DNA of 64,000 nucleotides, taken from Membranipora membranacea (Eukaryota; Bryozoa; Gymnolaemata; Cheilostomatida; Membraniporidae). Positions within the stretch are counted from its first letter, which is position 1, and each line of letters begins with the position of its first letter. Below are positions 24,134-36,289 of this stretch, in pieces. Under the pieces are notes generated by a model. The model was not told the origin of the DNA. It saw only the letters and a program-made list of their open reading frames with translations, and made no database searches. The position numbers were made by a program, and so were the translations under genes. Location: assembly GCA_914767715.1 (NCBI GenBank), contig OU612074.1:16974062-17038061 (forward strand), read 5' to 3'.

Positions 24134-25270
24134 TGTGGTGCCCCGTCGTAAGGACGACCTACACGAACTTCAGATTATGAGACTGATGGCGCAAGGAAGA
24201 AAGAACACAGATAATAAGTGAACGTTGGGCAATACGAAGCTCGTCTGGATACTGGACACCATATCAGATGTTTAGATGGTGATTTATATTGCGGAGAATG
24301 GAGCTTCTGAAGTTGTAAAAAATGACTTTGCAGCATAATATTATTAGTAGAAGAGAAGATGTTTAGCAGATGGGAAATTCCTGCTTGACATATCAGATAA
24401 TGCTACACGGACAAAGTAAACGGCAACAGAGGCTGAAGTCATACGCAAGGATTTCCTGATGTAAGTCTCTGATGGTACAGTAAACACTGAGGGCGTCTTT
24501 AACATAACAGAATACCAACTTAACAGAATACCAAATAACAGCCTATAATATCTAAGCAAGCGGTAAGTCAAAAAAATAGAAAAATTAACCAAAATAATGG
24601 CAGTCGACTTTTGAGAAGTGAGCACAAGGCACTTAATGGGACATCTTAAGTAAACTACCATCTCTTAACAACTATATTGGCTAGGCGACGCTAAGCGGTC
24701 AACGACAAACATCGAATTAGAATTATTAGAGAAATCTCAACTGGCAATTAAAGGTCACTTGGGTTAGTTAGGTCAACATACAAGCGTAAATGCAATGGAA
24801 ATACTCAAATACAGCAATCATGCGGGTCATGTATCTACATCATCAGTCTTCTCTGCGACACAGATGAATAAACTTTTGTTGCAGAAGGAAAGCATCAACG
24901 GCAACATCTTGTGAAACATATGCCTTCACCTGTCCACCAATCTAAGCAGAGCTTGGGTTCTTAGATATTTTTAGTTGAATATTGGAGTGAATTGGAGTAT
25001 TTGGCATTTTTTAAATGGACCTGAAGCAAATGTAAGGTTCTTCGGCTCTTTGAAGGAAAATTTTGCTTTGTGTTCTTGTTGAGGTTGTTTTTTGTGCATA
25101 AAAATTTTGTTGATTTGTGATCCGGACAATTTTTGATTATCTAGAGATTTTTGCCTGCATTTGATAAGTAAATGTATTTCCAGTTATGATATTTTGGTAT
25201 TTGTAACAATGTGAATATTTAACTTTCTTTGTTAGGCGATCAAGGATGATCGCCACAAAGGGGGTGCATA

Positions 25271-26421
25271 TGTGACATATCCAGGCACCACCCTGTTGTA
25301 AAGTTAATTTGCAGATAATATCTAAATGCTCTTTAACTTTGATGCGTTGTGGGATTCCAGGTTATGGAGTCACCACATTAACTCTCCACTACTGAGATCT
25401 GTGCTCACGAGCTCGGTATGATGATTCTCACTATGTGACACTGACTTATTTACATGCGATCTCATTTGATTCGATCAAACACTTGACTCAAGAGCATGCC
25501 TTTTATTTCTTATCAGGTTTAACATCAAACGCAATTCAACTTAACAATGCATGTCTTATTTCAACAAGTTATACTTTCTAGTTAATGATGCCTTGCATGC
25601 TCAATTTAATTCATTTAACTAAATTAGTTGATGATATAAATAATCCAACCAAGTGTTATACTGTGCCATTATCAAATAATAAGGCAAGTTCTATTTCCCT
25701 ATAAATATTACTAATGTACAATAAATGAAGAAATTATGATAAAAACTGTAAAACTTTCATGTTTAAAAAATTGACCTGTCTCCAGAATGAAGTTGCAAAC
25801 AAAGAGCGCTGCTTGTCGACCAGAGGGTCGCCAAACAGATCATCAATTTAAATAGACAACAATTTTCAATTACCGCAAAAAGAGGGTTGATCCAGGGTTG
25901 ATCGGCTACAAGAGTGGGTTGGTGTGTAAGTCAGACATTATGCCAATTCTGAATTGTCTCTGTTGGCGCCACCTTTACTGCATTGTCATGGTTGTCACGG
26001 TTCTGGCATTAGGGTGGCACCGGTATTAAGAATAGAATTTAGATTTGAATTTAATTGCGTGTCCTAGATCGAGGTGAGATGCACTGGCTGGTAACTGCTT
26101 GTCCTCAAGTCGAGGTTTGAGTGTACTGATGATGATGCTGGCAAAGATATCGGATGTTGTTATTGCGTCTGATGTTGGTATAGAAAATTCTCCTGTTTGC
26201 TGCTGTAGATGCGACAGCGTCATTAGCTACTTCCCATTTATGAACATCCTATGTGCATAAATCATGAATAATGTATTTTTGTGACTATAAATTATTAACC
26301 ATGTTTTGACAAAAACCAGTTACTGTGTGGCAGAGTTACTGTCTGGCTGGGCGGTGGCCTGGCCAAAGTTACCATCTCATTACAATTATTAGTCTGTGAC
26401 ATTGAAGTAAGCTATCTTACA
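25271..26421 (+). repeat. 3' LTR of the short LTR element, split by a solo LTR
   Basis: 25271-25347 and 26221-26421 together match the 5' LTR. The break falls in 'gatgcgtcattag', which is intact in the 5' LTR at about 23889. Confidence 0.85.
25348..26216. mobile_element. Solo LTR (869 bp) nested in the 3' LTR, 4-bp GCGT target duplication
   Basis: Begins TGTGGGATTCC and ends GATGCGACA, that is TG..CA. GCGT is present on both sides (25344-25347 and 26217-26220) while the uninterrupted 5' LTR has GCGT once. Homologous recombination between the LTRs of a full element is the usual source of a solo LTR. The minus-strand frame inside it is not a gene. The element's orientation is unknown. Confidence 0.85.
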
Positions 26422-26478
26422 CACTTTACTGAATTGAAGTGCAACAGCAGAAAACTTACAACTCTGAATAAGAAAAGT

Positions 26479-29092
26479 TTACTGCTGTTTGGCTATGAAA
26501 GACTCCTGGTGAGAGTTGAGTATATCATCTGATATAGGGGTGGCTCCGATAAGCTTGTCTCCAGGGGTATGGGGCACAAGGTCCTTAGAAAGAGGCTTCA
26601 ATCTCTTCTCAATCCATGGCTCAAGAGAGTTAGGCGATGTCCACGCAAACCTGAAAATATGTAAAACTTGTTTCAAGAAAACACCTCATGCATTCAACAA
26701 GACACCAAGTTCAACATTCAGAGAAAAGCCAGTGTGATATTGATGCATTTCACCCTCCCATAGTTTGATCTTTGTTATAACATAATAGAGCCGTTAGGGA
26801 AAGTTCACTTGTACACAACATGCCAAGGCCTATCTTGAACAACATCATATAAAATTTGGTCAAGTATTTAACCGCAAAGTAAGAAAATATATATATTATA
26901 TATTTGAACAGTTGAGACTGTGATTCTATTGGCTAGAATGAGCTCTGTCAAATTTTTCTGGGACAGATTGTGATAGCAACTTTATTTTCATCACATTCTT
27001 ATAAGGGATAGATATCTGGCCACAATATAAGGTCAGCAGCTGAACTACTAGGGCGTACCAGCTGAGGTCAAAGTATCATCCAAGAAGCTTTCTATTGAAC
27101 ATCAATAGCATAACACAAGTTCCCAGAAGGCGCTCCCTCACTTAATTGATTTTTGGTACCCACGGTGCTTAAAAAAACTCCTGCAATGCTCCCAAAATTC
27201 TCATTATTTTTGTCTCCCAGAAAATATCAACAATGCAAAACCATTTAGATCTCAAAAATAAAACTCATGGGTTGGCTTTTATTTTGAGAGACATGTGACT
27301 TTTGAAATGAAGCCATCCCCATTTTAAACTCATATCTAAGCCCCTCGTTTTCAGTTGCTGATAAATCTAACACAGCAAATTGATCCCTATAGGACTTTGG
27401 CTCTTATCAAATTATCTGGTTCCTCTCCAGATCACCACAGTACTAAATATTTGTATACACATATATATATATATATATATATATTTTTGTATATTTATAC
27501 ATTTTCATATTTTTATATTTTTTTTATTTTTATACATCTGTTCGGAATCACCAACAAGAGAGTGATGTCATGAAACTAATTGTCAGGAATTCCAGTTTGT
27601 TGTATTATGTGATAATGGTGCTGAAATTTATGATGTAATTATAATGTCAAACTGCTCCCTTTCCACTCTGCTAGGTTTTATGACATAATATAACTCACCT
27701 TGGGTTGAAAAGCAGTATCCGCACTGTGAAAAGTACAAGAGCTATTCCAAGTATGACCTCGACAGCGGTAAGTTGCCTGGATAGCAGACAAGAGTTAACC
27801 AAGTGTATCATTACATCAAAGAAAACACCTATAGTCTCAAACAGGCCGGTGGTGAGACTTGTCTCCTGTGGTAGTCTCTGCCATTCTACACTGCTCCAGC
27901 TAATCACCTGTAAGTGAAAATGTAATGATGTACTTAAAGTTGAGGGAAAGAAAACAAATATTGATGTGATAATTATGTGTCTGTTTACTTCAAAGATACC
28001 AACATCATCGAAACATTAAAGGGCAACCAAGGTTTCGCAGCATTGCATTAATGGGTATTAAATAATGTGCTAGGCAGCATCAGCTTTGTGCATTACGCGA
28101 TGCAAAACTCAAACTAGTTGCTGACTCTAAGCTAGGTAACACTTCGGTTTAGGGGAGGTTCCAAGATATTGCTGTAATGATGATAGAGCACAGGCTAAAT
28201 TATAACAGGAACAGGAAACTGCCCTGTGGTATTCCATTTTAGTTGAGTTTGAGTGCCTGATGGGTGAAATGTTTCAGAAGAATTCTGACTGAATAATCAT
28301 CCGAATTAGATTTTGTCTATTTCCCTTTGCAGAAGGTGCAATCTGCTATTAATCAATGAGGGCCAATGAGAAGTTGTTTGAAACCCTGGTTGCCCTTTAA
28401 CAAGAACACCAGCTATCACTGCCTTGACCTTAATTTCCCACAAGCTTGTTCAAACTTTCATCTCAAACTAATAAAATTCCACGCTGCTCGAGCTAATCAC
28501 CTGTAAGTGAAAATGTAATTATGTATTTATAATTGAGGGAAAGGGAACAAATGGTGATGTGGTAATTATTGTATCTATCTACTTTATATCGGCCGATATC
28601 ATCAAAACATTGACAGATGGCATTGCCTTGCCCAATAAGCCAAAGTATAGAACTCACTTTCTTAGATAGTTGAGATTTATACAATGGTACAGATGTTGTA
28701 ACTGGAATTCCCGACAATTAGTTTCATGGCATCACTCTCTTGTTGGCAATTCCAAACAGATGTATAAAAATAAAAAAATAAATAAAATATAAATATAGAA
28801 ATATATAAATGGAACTCACTTTCTTAGATAGATGAGATTTATCCCATGTTATACAATGGTACAGATGTTCTATTATCTGACAGACAGCAATCAGCTGTAG
28901 TCTCTGTAGCAGGACAATATTCACCATAAACACGCTTGCAGTGTCTATCAGGAAATAATACCTGTTGCGCACCAAGTCTTTTCTAGGAAGAAGTCGAACT
29001 CGGAACAAGACTAAAGCGTGTCCGATAAAGTGGAAGCACTCGAAAAAGAAAAAGACATTTATAAGGGCTGCCCATAGTGAAGTGTTCGTCAT
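26479..29092 (-). CDS. Intact three-exon gene for a 217-residue, four-helix membrane protein of unknown family
   Basis: Exons on the minus strand are 29092-28820, 27907-27699 and 26650-26479. Both introns have consensus sites (AAA|GTGAGT..cacttacag; CCAAG|GTGAGT..attttcag) and phases 0 and 2 match. ATG at 29092 starts MTNTSLWAALINVFFFFECF. Hydrophobic stretches lie around residues 6-30 and 46-74 (exon 1) and 107-131 and 134-158 (exon 2). Exon 3 is a hydrophilic tail with SLEPWIEKRLKPLSKDL and ends AKQQ. Histidines sit near or in the helices (FHFIGHA, EHLYHCITW). With exon 2 and 3 relics at 3604-6169 and 8131-9760 it forms a small local gene family. I do not recognise the family; a four-helix enzyme or transporter is possible, but nothing here decides it. 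Confidence 0.7.
27455..27540. repeat. (TA)n microsatellite and T-rich tract in the second intron
   Basis: About 13 TA repeats followed by T-rich 'tatttttgtatatttatac' sequence. A related T-rich tract is at 9455-9480 in the duplicated copy. Confidence 0.8.
28480..28720 (-). repeat. Partial duplicate of exon 1 end and exon 2 start inside the first intron
   Basis: 28480-28520 repeats the exon 2 acceptor region of 27890-27950. 28640-28720 repeats the exon 1 donor region of 28805-28870 (SQLSKK then gtgagt). The duplicated donor and acceptor bracket short fragments with no full exon, so they look like a small tandem duplication error rather than alternative exons. Confidence 0.6.
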
Positions 29093-29289
29093 CTTGCTGT
29101 TACTTTGGAGCTGTTTTATCCAAAATAAGAAGTACCAAGTTCCAAAATTTAATGCACCCTTCTATCAGAAGAGTCAGCTCAGCACTGCTGTGTTATGTTA
29201 TGGCAGGTTTAAATAAAGGTATTGTTATATGCCAATCATCATTATTATTATTCAGTTGCCATCTGACAGACTAAAATAATGATATGATA

Positions 29290-31600
29290 AAATGCATTGA
29301 ATGAAAATATACCCTTAGAGCTTCAACCACCATAAATAATTTTAGGCGCATTACTACTACAGTCGAAAATGGTTAGGAATATGAGACTATTGTGGTTAGA
29401 TAACAAATTTTGCAAATAAATGACAAAGTCACTCACAAGTCTGTCTGATGACATAAAAGTTCAAAAGAAAGTTCTATAATTTGTATACACACTATTTGAT
29501 AAGTTGAGACCGCTAATCAAAACAACCTTTATATCTGTAATGAGCCCATGTCGAAAAGATTAGAAGAACCACTGTACATTACAATCAACGACTATGACTT
29601 TGACGCATTCCCTGTTGGCTGCTTTTCAAGCATGAAAATGAGTGATTTTCATTTCAGATGGATGCGCTTGTTTGCTCTGTTAAAATAAGATTATAATGGA
29701 GCAATTGATTCTTCCTGCTGACAAAGCCTTGCTTATTTCAGATTCACCCAAAAATGGTCCATGCAATGCTTTATAGTTTGTACCAAATCTTGCAATTTAC
29801 CCAACACTAGCCTCCCAAATCAGATCCATACTGACGAAATAACTCAAAAACTCGACAAATTAATTTCCTAAGTGACTGTTGTGTGCAGTGACATGTGCTC
29901 TCATAAGGCCTGCTGCACTCAGTCAGTAATATTGATAGTCTATGTTAAGATGTGCTGAGTATCTGTTATGCACACAGATGGACAAGATCTAATGAAAAAA
30001 TAGAAAGTCTCTCCAGGTATCCCACTGCTAACACGATTATCAATACTCCTCTTCAGGAGGCAGTCAAATTCATTTACATTTTACATCACACTGAAGTCCG
30101 AAACAACTAGATGACACATTTATTGAGTTGAATTTACATTGTGACTTGTAATTTCTAGTTTTTAAACAATGTAAACAACACTGTTTATCCAAAAAAACCT
30201 TGAGTGTTTCCTTGAGTGATTCAGAATGTTTGCAAAAATTGTTGAAAAGATTGTCAAAACCTCAAATCACTCAGTATTAATCTTGCATGCTTTGGATTTC
30301 AACATCATCCTAATGCCTGAAATGTCAAGATTTACAAAGAATTTATTTTAGATTTCTGAGCGATTTGGAAATACATATTTTCAAGAAAAACACACAATCT
30401 ACCTGTGTAAATTTTGTATCTTCCATTGAAATTCTATTGAAAGCCGCTATTCATGAAGCTAATAATTGAAGCATATAACTGGTTTTCATATTGGCTGAAG
30501 ACAGAGTTTGATTGGAATGTCATAGCCACAATCTCATTTATCATCATATTAATGTAAACAAACCCTTGAAATACTTAGCGATGTATTGATCTGCCTTTAT
30601 ATTGCCAATTTCTATCTCGAGCAGTAACCATGGTTAACAGAAAATGTTGTATCTGCCAAAGCACTGTGGGTTATTTCCAGTGGCCAAAATCATACAGATT
30701 TAAACTTGAGTGGTGTGACTACCTCAGAGATATTTTCCCTCTGATAATCACATGGACTGGACGTCGATTTCCTACAAATGCCTCCTTAATGATATTCAAT
30801 CTTGCTCTCACTAGAGCTGTTAATCTCCCTGTAATTTTCATTCTCACTGTAGGATGAGCTAGAGCTGTAATTTTTTGCCATGTTCGATCAAGGAGTAATA
30901 CTCCTTGGTTAGATTTAGATCGTTAGCTTTGTCATTGAATTATGAAATGTCATGCACTATCCCATTCTACCAGCCAAACCACATGTGACAGATATATAAT
31001 GCCCTGTATTCACTCATTCATTCAACAGAGAAATTCTGTGTGTTTTGATATCACATGCAGAATATCAAAACCACTGTGTCATAACAACACGCCTTAGTTA
31101 CAAAGTACTGTATATTCCCATTATAATCTGAGGTACTTAAAAGGTACTATTTTCAACAAGTGATCACAACTCCAAAGGAAAATAATAGTACCTTTTTAGT
31201 ACCTTCTTGTTGTAGGATGGACTCACCAGTGGTTGGTCTTTAGAGTGGTGCTCGATGGACATAAGGATGGACAGTCTTCGGTCTACAATAGGACGGATAT
31301 CTCTAGCTAGGTTATTCTTGATTCTCCTTCACTCGGTTACCATTCATAGTCTGGTTCTCTCCTTCCGTGCTCCTAGGTCGATCCCCCTCTGTAGATTTGT
31401 ATATGAGTCTATCTCGACTCTACTCATATTGTTCTCAGACTATTATTTAGGGAGTCCACTTTCACTATCTATAACACTTCTCATCCCAACTTTGAGGGCA
31501 AATAAGTCTTAACTGGGCCACAGGCTGCTTTTGAACATAGAATAATGTTCTAAACTAGACTGAGATCTCTAGAATGATACCAAAAAACCTGATCCTTTAC
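29290..31600. other. No confident gene; possible THAP-like start at 30630
   Basis: 30630-30857 opens ATGGTTAACAG and reads MVNRKCCICQSTVGYFQWPK then SYRFKLEWCDYLRDIFP. C..C, F.WPK and LEWCDYL resemble the first half of a THAP zinc finger, but the second C..H pair is not found. The rest is AT-rich without exon signals. A short inverted repeat around 'aaggtactatttt' lies at 31141-31205. Confidence 0.3.
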
Positions 31601-32460
31601 AAACACTTTAATATTGTAACTACATGCGCATGTCAATTATAGAACATATATATGGAATAGACTGCTTGCTCGCCGATTCATATAAAGGTTCTTGACTTGA
31701 CTTGACTTATGTTGTAGAACTCCTAGTGGAATATTGCGCCAGAATCGCCTTCTCCTTTCCCTTCCATCTTTCTCGATCTCTAGCCATCTCGCTAGCCTCC
31801 GCCCACGACTTGATGTTGTGTACCTTCATCTGTTTGAGTGCCGTTCTTCGCCAAGTCTGATTGGGTCGCCCTCTCCTTCGGGTGCCCTCAGGGGCCCATC
31901 CGAGACTTGTGTGAGGGAGAGATTCCTTCCTCCTTAGGCTGTGTCCTAGGTATCTCCATCTTCTAACTTCAATGTGCTGAGAGACTGGTTTCTGCTTGCT
32001 GCGTTCACATACGTCAAGTTGGAAGTTTTGGACCACCAATATATTTTCAATATCCGACGGCAGCAGTTCATGTGAAATACCTCCAGTTTGTCCATATCCA
32101 CTTTCGTCATTCTCCATGTTTCACATCCATAGAGGAGCACAGACACCATAAAGGTTCATTGACCACTTAATATCATAACTACATGTACAAAGTCACGTAC
32201 TTTATAGAGCATACCATAAATGGAATAGACTGCTTGCTCAGATTCATATAAAGGGTCATTGACCACTTGATATCATAACTACATGTACAAAGTCACGTAC
32301 TTTATAGAGCATACCATATATGGAATAGACTGCTTGCTCAGATTCATATAAAGGGTCATTGACCACTTAATATCATAACTACATGTACAAAGTCACGTAC
32401 TTTATAGAGCATACCATATATGGAATAGACTGCTTGCTTGCGGATTCATGTATCCGAAAC
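31600..32460 (+). repeat. Four tandem copies of the SINE head, ~100-bp period
   Basis: The word 'actacatg' falls at 31619, 32178, 32278 and 32378. The last three units are exactly 100 bp apart and nearly identical; the first is older. Each unit carries 'agactgcttgctc..gattcatataaagg.tc'. The array is broken after the first unit by an RTE retrotransposon. Confidence 0.85.
31692..32147 (-). mobile_element. 5'-truncated RTE-type LINE, 10-bp target duplication
   Basis: Flanked by ataaaggttc at 31682-31691 and 32148-32157. The minus strand reads VSVLLYGCETWRMTKVDMDK then FHMNCCRRILKIYWWSKTSN, a frame change, then RRWRYLGHSLRR, PEGTRRRGRPNQTWRRT and EMARDRERW. This is the conserved C-terminus of RTE-clade reverse transcriptases. 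The 3' end is a short repeat tail (cttga units at 31692-31706 on the plus strand), also typical of RTE. At least one frameshift; inactive. Confidence 0.88.
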
Positions 32461-32607
32461 ATTAAAGGGTGTAAATGATGCTTATAGCCAATATTAGTCA
32501 GTCAGTTTGGCTCAGCGGTAAGCGTGTAATAGAAGTATTCAGTATGTACAACAACATTGTGCCCACATGTTTCTAGATGTTGTAGAGCTCTATGCAGGTA
32601 GACGCTG
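32461..32607 (+). mobile_element. SINE, left part, cut by LINE B
   Basis: Carries the A-box-like 'tggctcagcggtaagcg' (near 32510) and runs to 'gcaggtagacgctg', matching 10208-10221 of the complete SINE. The right part resumes at 35277. Confidence 0.75.
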
Positions 32608-35276
32608 CCTGTGTATCGCACTCCCTCGGGGCGTTGGGAGGCCTTCCTCGCTGACTGGGAGGCTTATTTGCCTTCTTTACCAGCGAATTCTGTGGTTGTT
32701 GGAGATTTAAATTTTGATCTAAATCCAGATAATGAGACTGAAAATTCGACATTGAATTATTTGAGGTTAATGAGTTCAAATGGTCTCTACAATATCATCC
32801 ATAGTCCAACTAGATTTGGTCGGACAAAAACCAGCCTCTTGGATCACATTTTTGTCAACAATTTGTCTAATAGAATGTTATCGTACACAGTGATATTTTG
32901 GCAGACCATTTGCCTATCATTGGGTGCATCTGTTTTGATCAATTAAAATTAGCAAAGCCCCAATCACAGTTCACAGTTTCTAGGCTTGATAGGAGTCTTT
33001 TCAAACAGAAAATCGATGACCGGAAGTGCAGGTTAAACGTACTTGAATGTAATGATCCAGATACAGCTTTTGCATTATTTACAAACACTTTTAAAGAAAA
33101 GCTATCTGAGGCAACAACAGGCAAAACTGGAAAGAAAATTAAAAAGCTGCAATTTAGAAAGCCATGGATGACTAATAAAATTCACAAACTGATGGAGGAA
33201 CGCTTAAAATCTTATAAGCAAACGCAAGAAGAGCCATTTAACAAGGTGGCTCTGGATAAATATATAAAGTTTCGTAATTCTGTGACAATGGCAATCAAAA
33301 GTGCTAAAAAGGAGTTCTATAAATCTGAATTTGAAAATTGTAAATCCAACCAAAATGAAAAATGGAATTTTATAAATAAAATGTTACATAGGGATTCGAA
33401 AGCAAATACCCCACCACAGTACATAGAATCTCAGGGCACAAAAATTACTTCGATTCAAGAAATTTCTGAAGCTTTTAATATTCATTTTGCTAGTGTGGGG
33501 AAAGCTTTAGCAGGTGATCACCCAACTCCAACAATCAGCTATAGCTCATATTTAATAAATGACAATAATTTGCCAGCATTTGACTTTTTAGAGATTTTTA
33601 ATGAGATAACTGAGTCTGTAATCAACTGTTCATCGGAAAGGAAAGCTACGGGCTATGATGGAATACCCATCAGCCTTATAAAAGAAAATAAAACCACACT
33701 TCACCGATCTTAACCCACATGATTAACATGGTAGTGCGCACCTCGAAATTCCCGGATAGCCAAAAGATTGCCCGTGTAACACCACTTCACAAAAAGGGAT
33801 CTAAGTCAGACCCTAATAACTAAAGGCCGATTTCAATTTTAACAGCATTATCCAAACTTGTAGAAAAGACTTTAGCATCACAGCTGCGTTTCCACTTTGA
33901 AAATAACAATATTTTTAGCGACAGCCAGTTTGGTTTCCGGGAAAACCGCAACACTTCATTAGCTATTTCACGCTTAATGGAGAAACTCTATAAGAATTTT
34001 AACAATAGTGACATAACCCAAGGAATATTTCTAGATTTTAGTAAAGCATTTGACACCATAGACCATGAAATTTTAATCGCAAAACTACCTTACTATAATT
34101 TCACCCCTGATGCTTGTAATCTTGTAAAAACATATTTATCCGAGAGGTACCAGTATGTGAAGCTGGATTCGCACAGTTCATCATGGCTGCCGATTAAAAT
34201 TGGGGTACCTCAAGGCTCAGTTCTAGGCCCTATCTTATTTCTTATGTTTATTAATGATCTTATAAAAGCAGCTCCTGACCTTGAATATATTTTATTTGCA
34301 GATGACACAAACATTTTTTCAACAGATTCCCATTTAGTGCAAGAAAATCTGCACAAAGTAGAAACTTGGTGTATTGCAAACAAGCTCATTTTGAATTACT
34401 CAAAAACTTTCCAGGTCATTTTTAAAGCTCCAAATAAACTGATTAAAACTCCGGAAAACTACATTTTAAATATGGGTGGAAACCAGCTTGATAATAAATT
34501 AAATACAAAATTCTTAGGGATTGAGCTTGACAGTAACATAACTTTTAAACCTCATATTGTACAAATTTGTAAAAAGCTCAATTTTATACTGTTGCTCATG
34601 CGTTCCATAAGACCATATTATTTAGATATTCCAATGATGATAAATTTATACTACACATTTTTTTACCCACACTTAATTTACGGCATCGAGTTCTGGGGCC
34701 ATGCAGCTGAATGCGAGATAAACCAAATTTTACTTTTACAAAAATCAGCACTCCGTGTCATTTTAAAAATCATCCACGAGGCCATGAACTTCATTCTTTG
34801 AGCACCTTAAAATTATGCCGGTGCAAATGCTATTTAAATATCGCTTTTTAATATTATATTCAAAAACAATTGCAAATTGTGAGATCTGTGTGAGCTCACC
34901 AAATGTTAGTTTCACAAGAAGTAAACTTGGAGTTGTCCCTCAAAGAGCCAAAAACTGCAGGGGGGCAAGGTCCCTGTTGACGACAGGTGTAAATCTGCTC
35001 AACAGGTACATTCCTGGTTAAAGGGTTTGTGAGCCCCTTGGTCTGCGTGGTCGGCTGACCAGGGCCCTGTGGGGGTGTGGCGCATAGTCAGCAGGCGCGG
35101 CGGGCGGGGTTCCTTGGGCTGTCTTCGGCCACATAGTTCTTGGTCATACTGTTAATCGGGCGGTCACCATTCTAGTCTCTGACTACCTGATCGCTCCGCT
35201 GTCATCATTTTCTTTTAGAAGAACCTTTTATTACAAATAAACACAAACAGTAACCGGAAAAAAAATAAAATAAAAT
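32608..35276 (+). mobile_element. LINE B: endonuclease end, linker and reverse transcriptase, broken by frameshifts and a stop
   Basis: Frames in order: 32611-32946 (YRTPSGRWEAFL, VVVGDLNFDLNP, SLLDHIFVN: the end of an apurinic-like endonuclease); 32898-33713 (linker, then ERKATGYDGIPISLIKENKT); after a frameshift near 33705, VTPLHKKGS and PNN*RPISI with a stop at about 33832; then 33977-34801 with FLDFSKAFDTIDHEI (box A), GVPQGSVLGPILFLMFINDL (box B) and the catalytic FADDTNIF (box C). A last frameshift near 34790 leads into 34815-35021. The 3' end is a GC-richer untranslated region with an A-rich tail (35257-35278). Jockey-superfamily type (CR1/L2-like) by box B and domain order. 5'-truncated in the endonuclease. 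Confidence 0.88.
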
Positions 35277-35460
35277 AACCACTGCAGATCTGGTCTTGTA
35301 GAAATATGCTTTAGGCTGGGTTAGGGCTGTCAGTGGTTGAAGAGTGGCACTAATGACATGGAAACCTAATCGTCACTATACAACCTCTTCCTAGCGGCAA
35401 CTCGGTGCAGTCATTGTCTGAATAGACAGAAATACATCATTATCATTATAATCATTATAG
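35277..35460 (+). mobile_element. SINE, right part, resuming after LINE B
   Basis: 'aaccactgcagatctgg' picks up where 32607 stopped, as in the unbroken copy ('gacgctgtcaccaaccactgcgatctgg' region, 10215-10242). The tail module 'gagtggcactaatgacatgg' follows. Confidence 0.8.
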
Positions 35461-35865
35461 TTTATGAAGGAAATGTCATATATCCAGACTATTGAAGGGT
35501 ATCAATGATGTTTCTATATTAAACATTATATGACAAATGAGAAATGATGATTTAATCTTCCACAGCAACTAAACATAGTGACTAAGTGGTTTGACACATC
35601 CCTGAACTAATGACATGGAAACCTAGTCGTCACTATACAACCTCTTCCTAGCGGCAACTCGGTGCAGTCATTGTCTGAATAGACAGAAATACATCATTAT
35701 CATTATAGTCATTATAGTTTATGAAGGAAATGTCATATATCCAGACTATTGAAGGGTATCAATGATGTTTCTATATTAAACATTATAAGACAAATGAGAA
35801 CTGATGATTTAATCTTCCACAGCAACTAAACATAGTGACTAAGTGGTTTGACACATCCTGAACTA
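35351..35865. repeat. Tandem duplication, 257-bp period, two units
   Basis: The block from 'taatgacatggaaacct' (35351) to 'ggtttgacacatcc' repeats from 35608. It contains the SINE tail and flanking sequence. The two units are nearly identical, so the duplication is recent. Confidence 0.85.
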
Positions 35866-36175
35866 TTTAGAGATTTTCATATATAGAAAATACTGCCCTT
35901 TGTTCATTGTTTCATTTGTTCATCTAAATCCTTGAAGGGTATTGAAAATGTTAACATAGTAAGTATTATATGACACATGACATATGACAAATGATGGAAT
36001 AGGTTTTTGATGGCGTCTTAATTTAGTAACCATACGCTTGAATACCCGTTTAAGAAATCTATAGAGAAATCCATATATAGGAAACACTTTTTCTTGCAAA
36101 ATAATTTATCCAAATCATGTCATGACACATAACACATGACAAATAATAGGATGAATTTTCCATATACACAATAGA

Positions 36176-36282
36176 GGGTATCACGAAACCACCTACCCTA
36201 CCCCCCTACCCCTACCCTACCCCCCTACCCCTACCCTACCCCATACCCTACCCTACCCTGGTCACGAAACTACCTGGAGTGG
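36176..36282 (+). repeat. (CCCTAC)n-like minisatellite block, copy 1
   Basis: 'gggtatcacgaaaccacc', then about 60 bases of tandem taccc/ccctac units, then 'ggtcacgaaactacctggag'. The same block occurs inverted at 42781-42868. It resembles telomeric repeats but has C in place of A. Confidence 0.8.
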
Positions 36283-36289
36283 ATTGACA

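Larger units (their letters stand above)
23717..26421 (+). mobile_element. Short non-autonomous LTR retrotransposon with a 4-bp CACT target duplication
   Basis: Two LTRs begin TGTGACATATCC and end ..GCTATCT.ACA. Flanks are CACT at 23713-23716 and 26422-26425. Right after the 5' LTR, 'tggtgccccgtcgtaagg' (24136) is in the position of a tRNA primer-binding site. 'caaagggggtgcata' just before 25271 fits a polypurine tract. The internal region is only about 1.1 kb, with no gag or pol frame, so the element must have moved with enzymes from a relative. Its 3' LTR is interrupted by a solo LTR, listed separately. Confidence 0.85.

Noticed and set aside
24344-24661. 105-codon minus-strand frame inside the LTR element
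   Set aside because: Antisense to the element, hydrophobic by composition, and no retroviral-type domain.
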